Positions 34,360 to 44,165 of a stretch of DNA of 64,000 bases are shown here, one piece after another. Position 1 is the first letter of the stretch, and each line of letters begins with the position of its first letter. Below the pieces are notes generated by a model, which saw only the letters and a program-made list of their open reading frames with translations, was not told the DNA's origin and did not search any database. This DNA comes from Mucilaginibacter phenanthrenivorans (lineage in GTDB: Bacteria > Bacteroidota > Bacteroidia > Sphingobacteriales > Sphingobacteriaceae), in contig NZ_JAHVAP010000008.1 of NCBI RefSeq assembly GCF_024721155.1, positions 124,001 to 188,000 on the forward strand. The letters are read 5' to 3'. The position numbers were made by a program, and so were the translations under genes.

Positions 34360-35274
34360 TTAAAACAACCCGTCGATACTTTCATAGTTACCCTTCTGGA
34401 ACTGTAAAAAACCGACATGATAAAGCGAGGACGGGTTTTCCTTGCGCTTCTTTTTGTTCAGCACTTTACCAATCATCAGCATGTGGTAACCCATTTTTCG
34501 ATTGGCGATAATTTCGATCTCCTTGTATGATCCTATAAATTCAGGAATAGGAAATTTAAACAATTCACTTTCTGTGGTTTTAAATGGCAGCTGGTTCGGC
34601 GAAGTTGGCGATTTGCTGGAGTGTTTACCCAAATCATAGACTGTATTGATATCCACATCGCTGGTATCGCATACCACTACCTTTTTAGCCTCTAAAATTT
34701 TGTTGAGTGTTACATTGGTAGTTCTTAAGCCTAATATGTACATGTCCTCCTGTTCAATATATCCATGAATATCCATCGGGAAGATATTGCAATAATTATC
34801 GTCCTTGTAAGATACAATGATAATGCTACGCGGATAGGAGTACATGGCGCTGATAACCCTGCGACTGTAATAAGTATTAGCTTTTGAACGTAGGAAATAG
34901 GCAAACAAGACCAACCTGTGTAAAGCGCTGAGCTGGTGGTTTTTTACCTTTTCCACCTTAAATAAAAATAAGACACCATGATCTGTGGGAATCTTTTCAA
35001 TCAGCGATACATAAATTACGGCGTTATGCCAAATGCCTTTAACAAAATGTATTTCCGCCTCCTGGTTACTGGTTAAGACGGCCTGTTCTGTGGTAAGCCA
35101 TGCGGCCATGCAAAATGGGTCGAGGCAGATCATGCTGTTGGTAGCGGTTATATCGGCCCGGTATTCACCATTCTTTAAAAATACTTTTTCTTCCACCTCA
35201 CCGGGTTGCAGCCTTGTGATATAAAAGGTGCGTATTTTTTTGTTATTGAAAAAGAGCTTGTTAATGAAACTCAT
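34360..35274 (-). CDS. Flavin-reductase-like protein
   Basis: A 304-residue protein. The second half (about 145-295) resembles the flavin-reductase FMN-binding split barrel: YSYPRSIIIVSYKD, then NIFPMDIHGYIE, then LGLRTTNVTLNKILEAKKVVV. The first half (about 1-140) is not recognised and is rich in beta strands. It could supply reduced flavin to an oxygenase or have lost catalysis. It lies 1 base from the GNAT gene and 11 bases from the glycosyltransferase, so it belongs to this operon. Confidence 0.6.
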   Translation of the reverse strand: MSFINKLFFNNKKIRTFYITRLQPGEVEEKVFLKNGEYRADITATNSMICLDPFCMAAWLTTEQAVLTSNQEAEIHFVKGIWHNAVIYVSLIEKIPTDHGVLFLFKVEKVKNHQLSALHRLVLFAYFLRSKANTYYSRRVISAMYSYPRSIIIVSYKDDNYCNIFPMDIHGYIEQEDMYILGLRTTNVTLNKILEAKKVVVCDTSDVDINTVYDLGKHSSKSPTSPNQLPFKTTESELFKFPIPEFIGSYKEIEIIANRKMGYHMLMIGKVLNKKKRKENPSSLYHVGFLQFQKGNYESIDGLF

Positions 35275-35275
35275 A

Positions 35276-36223
35276 TTAAAAAGTATCTATGTCTGCCGAT
35301 GTGAATTTAATTTTATCCAGCGGTAATTCCTCACCCAAAAGTTTAAATATTACCGGGAATGATGGTATGGAATTAAACCGCATGGCAAACAAACTGTGCA
35401 GGGTAGTTCCCGGACTTGCGTGAAAATGGATCTGCCTCAATCCCAGTTTATTTGCCAGTTTTTTCAACTCGTATATCATATCATCAAAGTCATCGGCCTG
35501 TATCTTAATATCCCCAACTAAAAGCGCGCCGCTTGTCTTTACCCATGAAATTGAACCGGCGGCCTTAATTAAAAATGTATCGTTATACGTCTTGTATTTA
35601 AAATAAGCATCATCGCGGTATACCCCATCACAGCCATCTTTAAATACCGAATTCTCAAGCCTTTGATCTTCAGCCATGCGCCTTTTTATGGTATTTTTTT
35701 GATGATCGAAAGCAAATTTTTTCAAAACAGGCAACTTATTTAAAGCCCGCTTCCATGAGAAACTGCCTGTATGGATGATGAAGCAATCCATGGTATCGGT
35801 TACTGTCCATCCTAGCTTTTTAACAAAACCCGGCAATGAGTTTTGATTAGGAAAGCCAAAAAGTACCCGGATGTTTAGCTCCTGGCATAGTAGAAAAGTT
35901 GTAAGCGCCAACTCAATAAATAAGCCCTTGTTCCGGTGATCCGGGTGGGTCATTGTATCCGCCGATTGTGCAGCCAAAATAGGTTCGTTATTCACTAATA
36001 AGAAGCAGGGAATAACGGCGTAAAAAGCAACAGGCTGGTCGTCGTTATAAGCAATAAAGCCTGTGTATTCAACCCCGGTAAACGCTGTATTATACTTCTT
36101 AGCAAAAAAGCATGGAGCAGCCTGCTTGTCATATACTGCTGTAAAAAGCTTTTCCACATCGGGTAAATTTTCCTTATTTAACCGTTGAATATTATAGTGA
36201 CCGATGGCTGATTCTCTACTCAT
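35276..36223 (-). CDS. GNAT-family N-acetyltransferase
   Basis: A 315-residue protein. The first half has a GNAT fold, with the acetyl-CoA pyrophosphate-binding segment in THPDHRNKGLFIELA (about residues 92-106) and a preceding AAQSADT strand. The second half (about 170-315) may be a second, degenerate GNAT-like domain, as in FemAB-like or Eis-like proteins. It overlaps the deacetylase gene by 8 bases. Together they could remove an acyl group from an amino sugar and put on another. The acyl donor is not determinable. Confidence 0.75.
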   Translation of the reverse strand: MSRESAIGHYNIQRLNKENLPDVEKLFTAVYDKQAAPCFFAKKYNTAFTGVEYTGFIAYNDDQPVAFYAVIPCFLLVNNEPILAAQSADTMTHPDHRNKGLFIELALTTFLLCQELNIRVLFGFPNQNSLPGFVKKLGWTVTDTMDCFIIHTGSFSWKRALNKLPVLKKFAFDHQKNTIKRRMAEDQRLENSVFKDGCDGVYRDDAYFKYKTYNDTFLIKAAGSISWVKTSGALLVGDIKIQADDFDDMIYELKKLANKLGLRQIHFHASPGTTLHSLFAMRFNSIPSFPVIFKLLGEELPLDKIKFTSADIDTF

Positions 36224-37223
36224 AATTACCGGTTACTGTTGCATACATTTGGTTATTGACCGATATAAACGGGTTTATGGTTAAACGTTCCCGCATTTCG
36301 GTTTTGTCCTTATCCGCTTCATTAGAAAAGTCTGTTGACAGCAATTGTTTGTAGCCGGCATTTTTTGCGGCGGCTATCACAGGATCGTTATAGGATCCAT
36401 AAGGAAATGCTATGCTGTTTACACTTTTCTCAGTAATGTTTTCAAGATATTGTTTTGCAAGGATCAGCTCTTCAGCAGCATCATTTATTCCGATCTTTGC
36501 GAGGTCATTATGATAATAACCATGCGCGCCAATAATTGCAAAAGGAGAGGATGAAAGTTCCTTTATTTGCGCGGTTGTCATTTGTCGCCAGTGATCCTCG
36601 TCATTTTTATAGTCTTTAATTGGGCACAGGGGGCTAAACTCTTTCATCATTTCCACTTTCTCATCAAAGCCGTAAAGCCTGAGTTTCTCCGCCAGCTTTA
36701 CTCCGCTAATTGTTGAAACATATTTATTATGGCGATTCTTTAAATACGATTCCCCTTTAAAGATGATTTTCGCAGGACCGTATTTGCTGATTATTCCTAA
36801 AAAATCATTCCATAAAATATCATAGCCAGCTGCCTGTATGGCAGTGACGAAAAAGGTGGCCGGGACCTGGTATTGTTCCAAAAGCGGAAGCACATACTTG
36901 TGGTTATTAGCAAATCCGTCGTCAAAAGTAAGGCAGATGTTAAACTTGTCGTCGCTAAATTTCTGCTGATAATAATCGTCAAGTGACACTACGTTAAAGC
37001 GTTCCTTGTAAAATTTCAGATGCGATTCAAAGGTTTTTTTGGTGATGAAAAGAGTATTAAACTTTAAATGATCATGCTCGCAAACGCCATGATAAACCAA
37101 GATCCTGCTTCCACGCGCCGATTGATAGAAATTCTTATAAAACCCCAAGCCATGCCTAACATCACGGAAAACGTATTTGATCTTCCGTGTAATTTTTAAG
37201 CGTATTTTTTGTGATAAGCTCAT
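36216..37223 (-). CDS. Polysaccharide deacetylase (NodB fold)
   Basis: A 335-residue carbohydrate esterase family 4-type enzyme. The NodB motifs are visible: TFDDG (catalytic base and metal ligand) and HGYYH (metal ligands). No signal peptide or clear membrane helix is visible, so it may act on a cytosolic lipid-linked or nucleotide sugar. Its start overlaps the amidohydrolase stop by ATGA. The neighbouring GNAT and amidohydrolase indicate an N-acyl or amide-editing step on a glycan precursor. Confidence 0.85.
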   Translation of the reverse strand: MSLSQKIRLKITRKIKYVFRDVRHGLGFYKNFYQSARGSRILVYHGVCEHDHLKFNTLFITKKTFESHLKFYKERFNVVSLDDYYQQKFSDDKFNICLTFDDGFANNHKYVLPLLEQYQVPATFFVTAIQAAGYDILWNDFLGIISKYGPAKIIFKGESYLKNRHNKYVSTISGVKLAEKLRLYGFDEKVEMMKEFSPLCPIKDYKNDEDHWRQMTTAQIKELSSSPFAIIGAHGYYHNDLAKIGINDAAEELILAKQYLENITEKSVNSIAFPYGSYNDPVIAAAKNAGYKQLLSTDFSNEADKDKTEMRERLTINPFISVNNQMYATVTGNYE

Positions 37224-38383
37224 AGCTGCGCGGGTTCATTTAAAGTTACCGGGAAACAAACGTCAGGTTGATATGCCCTGATTTTCCTTATCAATACAGG
37301 CAGATCACCTTTTACATATTTGCAGGTATCATTTAAGAAAACTCTGCTATATCCCTCTGATTGATTTTCGTGTAGTTGCGGCAACAGGCATTCGTCGAAT
37401 AGCCTGATTTCACCCTTGTGAACAACTAACTGTATGTCTTCGGGTGTTATCTTGTAAAATGCATCGTAGCTGCTTTTACCGGGCCGGCGACCGGCGACTA
37501 CCAGATCAGCGTTCTTCCCGAGTGTAATACTGCCCGAATTCAGTCCCCAGGTGTCTGCCGGATTTTGATTTAATGACCTGTACAATTTCTCATCGGTAAG
37601 CATCCCCGTTTTTCTGGCTAATCTTAAATGCTCCCATATATCCCAACTGCCGGTTAATGTTGAATCTGTTCCGAATAATATTTTGGTATGCTTTTCCAGT
37701 TCATCAACCCTTGCTGTTTTATTCAACAAAAAATAATTCGATTCAGGGCACCAAACGATGGCTTCAAACTTTTCAGCCTGTTCTGCCGACATGGATACTG
37801 CATGAATACCGATAAGCCCTCGCTTTAGCAGGTTATATTGAATTAATTTATTGATTTCAGTAAAAGAAAGGTAATCGTCCCCCTCGCCAATATGGATATT
37901 TACCGGTATGTCTTTTTTTAAAGGGTTATTCAGCTTTAGCTTCCAGTATTTTTCAAAATGAACAGAATGCAGGCAGTGGCTATCTTCAAATATTGTTATC
38001 AACGGATCAACTAACCGGGATCTTTCACCATGATTAACTACCGTAGTAACTCCGCAGATCAGGTTCTTGTATACTCCCCATTCAGATCGTAAAGCAATCG
38101 GGATCTTTAAAACCCCAGCTATTTCGTTTTTGTATTCTTTATGGATGTAGTTTCCCCACTCGGTATAGTTGCGGTAGGTTCTGTTGCCAAGTGGAGAGAA
38201 TAGGTTAAAATCGAGGTGGTCGTGTGAGTTGATAAGCCCCGGGAAAATTAATGCATCTTTAAAAGTAAGTGTTAAATTATCATCTGTGAGAACTGTATCA
38301 GATATTTCCGCTATTTTTCCATCGCTCATCTGGATGTTAACAGCAGCCTCATCGCCAACTATATGTACATTTTGCAGGATCAT
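37220..38383 (-). CDS. Amidohydrolase-family metal-dependent hydrolase
   Basis: A 387-residue enzyme of the cytosine/guanine-deaminase-like amidohydrolase group. Metal ligands are seen in SHDH (near residues 53-56), HIGEG, IHAVSM and GTDS. The N- and C-terminal strands (NADLVVAGR) form the usual small beta-sandwich. Such enzymes cut C-N bonds in cyclic amides, amidines or aromatic amines. Within a glycan operon this is unusual. It overlaps the methyltransferase stop (TAATG) and the deacetylase start (ATGA). The substrate is unknown. Confidence 0.8.
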   Translation of the reverse strand: MILQNVHIVGDEAAVNIQMSDGKIAEISDTVLTDDNLTLTFKDALIFPGLINSHDHLDFNLFSPLGNRTYRNYTEWGNYIHKEYKNEIAGVLKIPIALRSEWGVYKNLICGVTTVVNHGERSRLVDPLITIFEDSHCLHSVHFEKYWKLKLNNPLKKDIPVNIHIGEGDDYLSFTEINKLIQYNLLKRGLIGIHAVSMSAEQAEKFEAIVWCPESNYFLLNKTARVDELEKHTKILFGTDSTLTGSWDIWEHLRLARKTGMLTDEKLYRSLNQNPADTWGLNSGSITLGKNADLVVAGRRPGKSSYDAFYKITPEDIQLVVHKGEIRLFDECLLPQLHENQSEGYSRVFLNDTCKYVKGDLPVLIRKIRAYQPDVCFPVTLNEPAQL

Positions 38384-39123
38384 TATCCCCTCCTGAAATG
38401 GATCCCGTAAATAATCGGGAAACCCTTGAATTTTTCGTAAACATGCATGGCATCCTGCACATCATAATAGTGCCGCACTGCCTCGTCAACCAATCGTTCA
38501 GCTTCTACTACCACTTTGAAGCCATTTTTCAAAAGGATCTTCCGAATGCTTTCTGTTGAGTGTACATAGTTACGTACTGCTATGTGTCCGCTGTTGTGTT
38601 TGAAGGTACGCTGTCCGCCTGATGCTAAAGCGTTAGGGTGGAAGTCGGTAATAATTATGTCCCCTGCAGGCTTCGTGATCCTGCTCCAGGCAGTTAACGC
38701 CTCTTCAATGTTTTCGATATGAGCAACAGTAAGTGTCGACACTATCACATCATAAGTATTATCTGCAACGTCCGAAAATTCGTTGTCGGTAATTACGTGC
38801 GTATTTGCTTCCGGATATTTGCCCTTCAATTTATCAAGCATCCCCCGTGAAACATCAAAACCGGCAAGGCTTCTTAGTTCTCCCTGTAGCAACATAGGCC
38901 AGTGCCTGCCGGTGCCGCAGCCAATATCAGCAACGTCCTTATTGTTTATGTCGATAGTATCCAGTAATTCTGCAAAAACAATCTCGTCCAGGTCGAGCAT
39001 CAGGTTGCCGGGCTGTGCGTCATAATTATCGGCCCAGATGTCATAAGCCTCCACAACATTCCGCTCCTTTATAGCAGGTGAGCCGATGTTTTTACGAATG
39101 AATTTTTTTAGCGTGTCTATCAA
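38383..39123 (-). CDS. Class I SAM-dependent methyltransferase
   Basis: A 246-residue methyltransferase with motif I VADIGCGTGRHW and a later DVIVSTLTVAHIENIEEAL. It resembles small-molecule methylases of the UbiE/BioC type. It is the first gene of the six-gene reverse operon starting at the divergent gap 39124-39388. Given the context it could methylate a sugar or a lipid carrier, but this is an inference. Confidence 0.87.
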   Translation of the reverse strand: MIDTLKKFIRKNIGSPAIKERNVVEAYDIWADNYDAQPGNLMLDLDEIVFAELLDTIDINNKDVADIGCGTGRHWPMLLQGELRSLAGFDVSRGMLDKLKGKYPEANTHVITDNEFSDVADNTYDVIVSTLTVAHIENIEEALTAWSRITKPAGDIIITDFHPNALASGGQRTFKHNSGHIAVRNYVHSTESIRKILLKNGFKVVVEAERLVDEAVRHYYDVQDAMHVYEKFKGFPIIYGIHFRRG

Positions 39124-39388
39124 AACAGGGTGTATTAAAAATTAAGCCAATCAACAGTGGTTTATACCAAATACGTGCAATTATTTATGATGGTTGCCCT
39201 ATGTAATTTATTTAATAAAGCAGGCAACCTAAGTATTTGGGCTGGCGTAATTACTGTAGAGTAATTGTTTAATTGGGGTTAAATAGGTTTTGTGTGATTG
39301 ACCTTTCCGTATAAGGGAATACCGGCTGGCTAAAACCTGCCGGTATTTACGGAGAACTCCTTTTGTCCCAATATTTACGAAATACAAA
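39124..39388. other. Divergent intergenic region with GGTTGCC motifs
   Basis: It separates the reverse modification operon from the forward radical SAM operon, so it holds two promoters. CAGGCAACC (39221-39229) is the reverse complement of the 9-mer found in the other two divergent gaps of the glycan cluster. A GGTTGCC at 39192-39198 makes an inverted pair with it, 24 bases apart. No gene is supported. Confidence 0.5.
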
Positions 39389-40891
39389 ATGAATAAAATA
39401 CTATTGTTTAATCCCCGAAGCGCTGTCAATAAATACCGGATTCCTAATTCTATTTTAAATATTGCGGCCTCTGTTGAGGGCAAGTATGATTGGGCAATTA
39501 TTGACGGTAACTGCGAAGCTGATCCTATAAAAAAAATTGAATCATATTTAGACACCGGCGAATATAAATACCTGGGTTTTACAGTTATGCCCGGCCCGCA
39601 ATTAAAACAGGCCATTATAGCAGCAAAAATTGTAAAAGAAAAATATCCGCATACCAAAATGATCTGGGGGGGCTACTTTCCGTCAAATCAGCCAGAGTCG
39701 GTATTGTACTCCCGGTATGTTGATTTTATCATCAACGGCCCCGGCGATCATGCCTTTCCATTATTAATAGATGCTTTGGAGGCTGGTCAGCCTTTTGAGT
39801 TTATCAAAAACCTGATCTACCAGAATACCGACGGCAAAATATTTAAAACGGCAAAAGAGGACCTGATAGACCAGGACACATTGCCGCCGCTGCCGTACGA
39901 TAAACTCAATACTTTTTACCCCATTACTAAATTTTTAGGAAAAACTTACCTGGGCGAGAAAACATTGTCATATCACTCCAGTATCGGTTGCCCTTTTACC
40001 TGCTCATTTTGCGCGGTAGTTCCTATTTACGAGGCACGCTGGAAGGCTAAATCAGCTCAAACGGTTTATAAAGATGTTAAGTATATAAAGGATAAGTGGG
40101 GAGCTGATGCGATAGAATTTCACGATAATAATTTTTTTGTATCAGAAAAACGTGCGGTGGAATTTTCAAGGCTGATAGAGCCTGAAAACATGACCTGGTG
40201 GGGAATGGCGCGGATAGACACCATGAGCAAATTCAAGGATTCATCACTGGAAGCTATTCGCAGAGCAGGCTGCAAGATCATATTCTTTGGTGCTGAAAGC
40301 GGCAACAATGAAGTATTGGCCCAAATGGACAAGGGCGGAACCCAAACAGGTAACCAGATCATAGAGTTTGCCGAGCGGCTTAAAAAATTCGACATCATCC
40401 CTGAATACTCATTTGTATTGGGTACCCCGGCACCGACACAAGAGAAAGTACAGGCCCAAATAGACTTCGAGATAGATTTTATCAAAAAGGTTAAACAGGT
40501 AAATCCAAGAACGGAGATCATTATCTATACTTACAGCCCGGTACCCACTGAGGGTTCTGAAATGTACAAACAGGTATTGGCCAGTGGTTTCAGGTTTCCT
40601 CAAACATTGGAGGACTGGATAAGCCCTGCCTGGGAAAGCTTCGATTTAAGGAAGAATCCGCTTACGCCGTGGCTCACCCCGGAAATGATAGATAAGATCA
40701 GGAACTTTGAAACCGTACTGAACGGTGTTTATCCAACGGTTACCGATATTCGGTTAAGTGCTTTAAAAAGACACGCAATAAAGATGGTTGCGGGCTTACG
40801 TTATAAAGTAAACATGTACAAGTATCCTTACGAAATAAAGTTGCTGCAAAAAGTTTGGAGATACCGCCAGCCGGAGATCCAGGGATTTTAA
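39389..40891 (+). CDS. B12-binding-type radical SAM protein
   Basis: A 500-residue protein. Residues about 1-135 form a Rossmann-like cobalamin-binding-type domain (ILLFNPRSA, then FTVMPGPQLKQAI, then MIWGGYFPS); the strict DxHxxG motif is absent, which is usual in this class. The radical SAM cluster is C201PFTC205SFC208. A C-terminal extension follows. Such enzymes methylate unactivated carbons or rearrange carbon skeletons. It opens a forward operon with two further radical SAM genes and two methyltransferases. The substrate is unknown, presumably a glycan, lipid carrier or attached group. Confidence 0.87.
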   Translation: MNKILLFNPRSAVNKYRIPNSILNIAASVEGKYDWAIIDGNCEADPIKKIESYLDTGEYKYLGFTVMPGPQLKQAIIAAKIVKEKYPHTKMIWGGYFPSNQPESVLYSRYVDFIINGPGDHAFPLLIDALEAGQPFEFIKNLIYQNTDGKIFKTAKEDLIDQDTLPPLPYDKLNTFYPITKFLGKTYLGEKTLSYHSSIGCPFTCSFCAVVPIYEARWKAKSAQTVYKDVKYIKDKWGADAIEFHDNNFFVSEKRAVEFSRLIEPENMTWWGMARIDTMSKFKDSSLEAIRRAGCKIIFFGAESGNNEVLAQMDKGGTQTGNQIIEFAERLKKFDIIPEYSFVLGTPAPTQEKVQAQIDFEIDFIKKVKQVNPRTEIIIYTYSPVPTEGSEMYKQVLASGFRFPQTLEDWISPAWESFDLRKNPLTPWLTPEMIDKIRNFETVLNGVYPTVTDIRLSALKRHAIKMVAGLRYKVNMYKYPYEIKLLQKVWRYRQPEIQGF

Positions 40892-40898
40892 TTGATGT

Positions 40899-41642
40899 AT
40901 GGCGAACACAATTGCATATAATACGGAAGTTATGGAGGAGCGCAGAACAAACCAGTTCTTTGGTGATTTATATATTGATCTGCGGCAGGAAGAGAAAAGG
41001 GTGATGACCGACGATGAACTGATGTTTTTGCCCAATATTGACCCGGCTCATGTCCATTTCAAAGAATGGCAGATGAGAAAACGATCATCTGAACGCCTAA
41101 TAAGGTATCTGACGGCGAAGAACAAGCCACTTAATATTTTGGAGATTGGCTGCGGAAACGGTTGGCTATCATCAAAACTGTCAACAATAAAAGACTCAAC
41201 AGTAACCGGGCTTGACATAAATGAACCTGAAATAATGCAGGCAAACCGGGTTTTGAAAAAAAACAACCTTCAATTTATCCGGGCCGATTTTGCACCTGCG
41301 ATGTTTGCCGAAAAATTCGATGTTGTATTATTTGCTGCATCTATACAGTATTTTTCGTCATTAAAGAGAATTCTGCAAGATGCGCTTTTGTGTTTGACAG
41401 ATGATGGCGAGATCCATATCATCGACACAAATTTTTACCGGACCGAAGATGTTACCGGAGCGGCCAGGCGTACGGAAGATTATTATACAACGATGGGCTA
41501 TCCCGAAATGACTGCGTATTATTTCCATCATACATTAAACGATCTCCGGAGTTTTAATTACAAAGTGCAGTTCAATCCACATGGCCTGCTGAACAAGCTC
41601 ACGAAGAAGGATCCTTTTTATTGGCTAATTGTAAAACATTAA
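40899..41642 (+). CDS. Class I SAM-dependent methyltransferase
   Basis: A 247-residue methyltransferase. Motif I is ILEIGCGNGWLS; an acidic post-I segment (TGLDINEPEI) and DVVLFAASIQYF follow. About 75 residues precede the domain. It follows the first radical SAM gene by 7 bases and is followed by another that begins within or just after it. The target is unknown. Confidence 0.86.
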   Translation: MANTIAYNTEVMEERRTNQFFGDLYIDLRQEEKRVMTDDELMFLPNIDPAHVHFKEWQMRKRSSERLIRYLTAKNKPLNILEIGCGNGWLSSKLSTIKDSTVTGLDINEPEIMQANRVLKKNNLQFIRADFAPAMFAEKFDVVLFAASIQYFSSLKRILQDALLCLTDDGEIHIIDTNFYRTEDVTGAARRTEDYYTTMGYPEMTAYYFHHTLNDLRSFNYKVQFNPHGLLNKLTKKDPFYWLIVKH

Positions 41643-41647
41643 ACAGG

Positions 41648-42694
41648 ATGACCGGCCAATCATTATATAGCACCTATAAGAGATACCGCACTTTAAAAAC
41701 AAGTGTTATATCGGCTTTGCCTATTGTGATATTAATGCCGCATAGCGCCTGTAATTGTCGTTGTGTGATGTGTGATATCTGGAAGGATAACAAAAACCTG
41801 AAGCAGCTTAGCGAGCAGGATATAACCGGGTTGCTTGACTCTCTAAATAGCTTCGGAACACAGCAGGTGTTGATGTCTGGTGGAGAGGCTTTACTCAATG
41901 CCAATTTTTTTAAGCTTTGTGAGATCCTTAAAAGACAAAAAATTAAAGTTACGCTGCTTACCACCGGTCTCACCATTAAGAAAAACGCTAGCCAGATCCT
42001 GGAGTGGGTTGATGACCTCATTGTTTCATTAGACGGTGACGAGTTTTTGCACGATGCGATCCGAAATATTCCGGGCGCGTTTAATAAATTAAAGGAGGGT
42101 GTACAACATATTAAATCCATCAACCCTGACTATAGAATTACAGCCCGTACCGTGATCCACCGGTTGAACTTCAGGAACTGGGAAGCCATTATTAGTGAAT
42201 CGCGTGCGATGGGGATTAACCAGGTGAGCTTTTTGCCTGCAGATGTAAGCAGCCATGCTTTTAACCGGCAAATGGCATGGGAGGAACCAAAACAACACGA
42301 GATCCTGATTTCAGAAAAGGAGTTGCCGGAACTTCTGGAGGTAGTTACACGGATAACAGCTAATGAATCAAATTTTAAAACCCATTTTATCGCAGAATCA
42401 AAGGAAAAGATCCGGGACATTTATCAATATTATGCGGCATTTTACGGATTGAATCCATTTCCGTTTAAAAAATGTAATGCGCCGTGGGTGTCGACAGTTA
42501 TTGAAGCAGATGGCAATGTTCGCCCCTGTTTTTTTTATGATGTGATCGGTAATATTCGTGACCAGTCGCTGGCGGAAATTTTAAACAGCAAGGAAGTTAT
42601 CAGTTTTAGGAAAACACTTGACGTGGCAACAAATTCCACCTGTATGAAGTGTGTATGTTCACTAAATTTACCACCGCGCATGAGCCTTGCATAG
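41648..42694 (+). CDS. Radical SAM protein with SPASM-like C-terminus
   Basis: A 348-residue enzyme from the ATG at 41648; an in-frame TTG at 41621 would overlap the methyltransferase. The cluster is C35-x3-C39-x2-C42. A SPASM-like tail carries more cysteines (KKCNAPW, RPCFF, STCMKCVC), which could bind auxiliary Fe-S clusters. Relatives modify peptides, sugars or lipids. Its place between a methyltransferase and a B12-type radical SAM gene suggests successive steps on one molecule. Confidence 0.86.
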   Translation: MTGQSLYSTYKRYRTLKTSVISALPIVILMPHSACNCRCVMCDIWKDNKNLKQLSEQDITGLLDSLNSFGTQQVLMSGGEALLNANFFKLCEILKRQKIKVTLLTTGLTIKKNASQILEWVDDLIVSLDGDEFLHDAIRNIPGAFNKLKEGVQHIKSINPDYRITARTVIHRLNFRNWEAIISESRAMGINQVSFLPADVSSHAFNRQMAWEEPKQHEILISEKELPELLEVVTRITANESNFKTHFIAESKEKIRDIYQYYAAFYGLNPFPFKKCNAPWVSTVIEADGNVRPCFFYDVIGNIRDQSLAEILNSKEVISFRKTLDVATNSTCMKCVCSLNLPPRMSLA

Positions 42695-42704
42695 ATAATA
42701 CAGT

Positions 42705-44165
42705 ATGAAGAGTATCCTATTTTCACATTCCTACTTTTTGCGTTTTGACCCTAAGCAGTGGCAGATCGGGCAGCCTTATGCACCATTGGGCACTATATAT
42801 GCTGCCGCTTTAATGCGGGAGAATAATTATGCTGTATCGCTTTTTGATACCATGTTTGTGAGCGATCCGGAGGAATTGAAACCGGCGCTGGCACAAAGCA
42901 AGCCTGATTTTTTTGTGGTGTATGATGACGGGTTTAACTACCTCACCAAAATGTGCCTTACCAATATGCGCGAGGCTGCCTTTAGCATGTTCAAGATGGC
43001 GAAGGCCGAGGGCTGCACAGTAATTGTTTCGAGTTCAGATTCAACCGACCGCTACGAACAATATTTAAATGAAGGCGCAGATTTTGTAATAATAGGGGAG
43101 GCCGAACAGACATTGTTAGAGCTTACCAATCATATTGAAAATGGACTTTCTGATTTCGATTCTATAAAAGGCCTGACCTATCTTAAAGATGGTAAATTAG
43201 TTAAAACTTTAGGCCGGTCGGTGTTAAAGGACCTTGATAGTTTGCCGTTACCGGCCTGGGATTTGGTTGACATTGATCAATACCGCCAAACATGGCTTAA
43301 ACATGCCGGTTATTTTTCCATCAATATGGGCACCACGCGTGGTTGCCCGTTTAAATGCAACTGGTGTGCGAAGCCCATTTACGGTAACCGTTACAATTCA
43401 CGCAGTCCTGAAAACGTGGTGACCGAAATTAAGCTGCTAAAGGAGCTTTATCAAATGGATCATATTTGGTTTTGCGACGATATTTTTGGATTGAAGCCGG
43501 GTTGGGTAAAAGAGTTTTCGCAACTGTTGCTAAAGGAAAATATTGAGATCAGGTTTAAGATCCAGTCTCGGGCTGACTTGCTTTCTGACGAGGATACTGT
43601 TGAGGCGCTTGCGGCATCAGGCTGCGAAAATGTCTGGATAGGTGCGGAGAGCGGTTCCCAACAGATCCTGGATGCTATGGATAAGGGGATCAGTATTGCA
43701 CAGATCCGTGAGGCAACGCAATTAATGAAGAAGCATGGTATAAAACCATCGTTTTTTATCCAGTTTGGTTACCCGGGTGAATTAAAAGACGATATTCAGC
43801 TTACTATCAACATGATCAACGAGCTATTGCCTTTTGAAATTGGGATCTCAGTATCATATCCACTTCCCGGTACGGTTTTCTATGATCGGGTTAAAGCTGA
43901 TCTGAAGAAAAAAACAAACTGGACCGACTCCGACGAGATGGCGTTGATGTTCAGCAATACATTCCCGCCATCGTATTACAAACAATTGCATAAATACGTT
44001 CATCAAAACTATCATAAACACCTTGCGAAAAATAGCCTGGTAAAGCTGATAAGCAATCCGCTGAGTGCCAATTTCAAGAGCATCAGGAAAGCGGCATCTG
44101 TTTTGTACCACGCACCGGCAACAATGATAGAAGGTATGAAATTGCGAAAGCTGGAGGAAGCGTAA
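42705..44165 (+). CDS. B12-binding-type radical SAM protein
   Basis: A 486-residue protein. The first 145 residues resemble a cobalamin-binding domain (GTIYAAALMREN, then VIIGEAEQTLLEL). The radical SAM cluster is C214PFKC218NWC221, followed by WIGAESGSQQILD. The layout matches BchE/P-methylase-type enzymes. It is distinct from the 39389 protein in sequence and domain limits. Its stop overlaps the next start by one base (TAATG). The substrate is unknown. Confidence 0.88.
   Translation: MKSILFSHSYFLRFDPKQWQIGQPYAPLGTIYAAALMRENNYAVSLFDTMFVSDPEELKPALAQSKPDFFVVYDDGFNYLTKMCLTNMREAAFSMFKMAKAEGCTVIVSSSDSTDRYEQYLNEGADFVIIGEAEQTLLELTNHIENGLSDFDSIKGLTYLKDGKLVKTLGRSVLKDLDSLPLPAWDLVDIDQYRQTWLKHAGYFSINMGTTRGCPFKCNWCAKPIYGNRYNSRSPENVVTEIKLLKELYQMDHIWFCDDIFGLKPGWVKEFSQLLLKENIEIRFKIQSRADLLSDEDTVEALAASGCENVWIGAESGSQQILDAMDKGISIAQIREATQLMKKHGIKPSFFIQFGYPGELKDDIQLTINMINELLPFEIGISVSYPLPGTVFYDRVKADLKKKTNWTDSDEMALMFSNTFPPSYYKQLHKYVHQNYHKHLAKNSLVKLISNPLSANFKSIRKAASVLYHAPATMIEGMKLRKLEEA

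Noticed and set aside
39229-39657. A 142-codon reverse frame across the start of the first radical SAM gene
   Set aside because: It overlaps the clear N-terminus of the forward gene and would have no place in the divergent layout.
41621-41647. TTG start of the SPASM radical SAM gene
   Set aside because: It would lie inside the methyltransferase gene; the ATG at 41648 leaves a normal N-terminus.
41674-42123. A 149-codon reverse frame inside the SPASM radical SAM gene
   Set aside because: The forward frame has the CxxxCxxC motif and operon context; the reverse frame shows no recognisable protein features.
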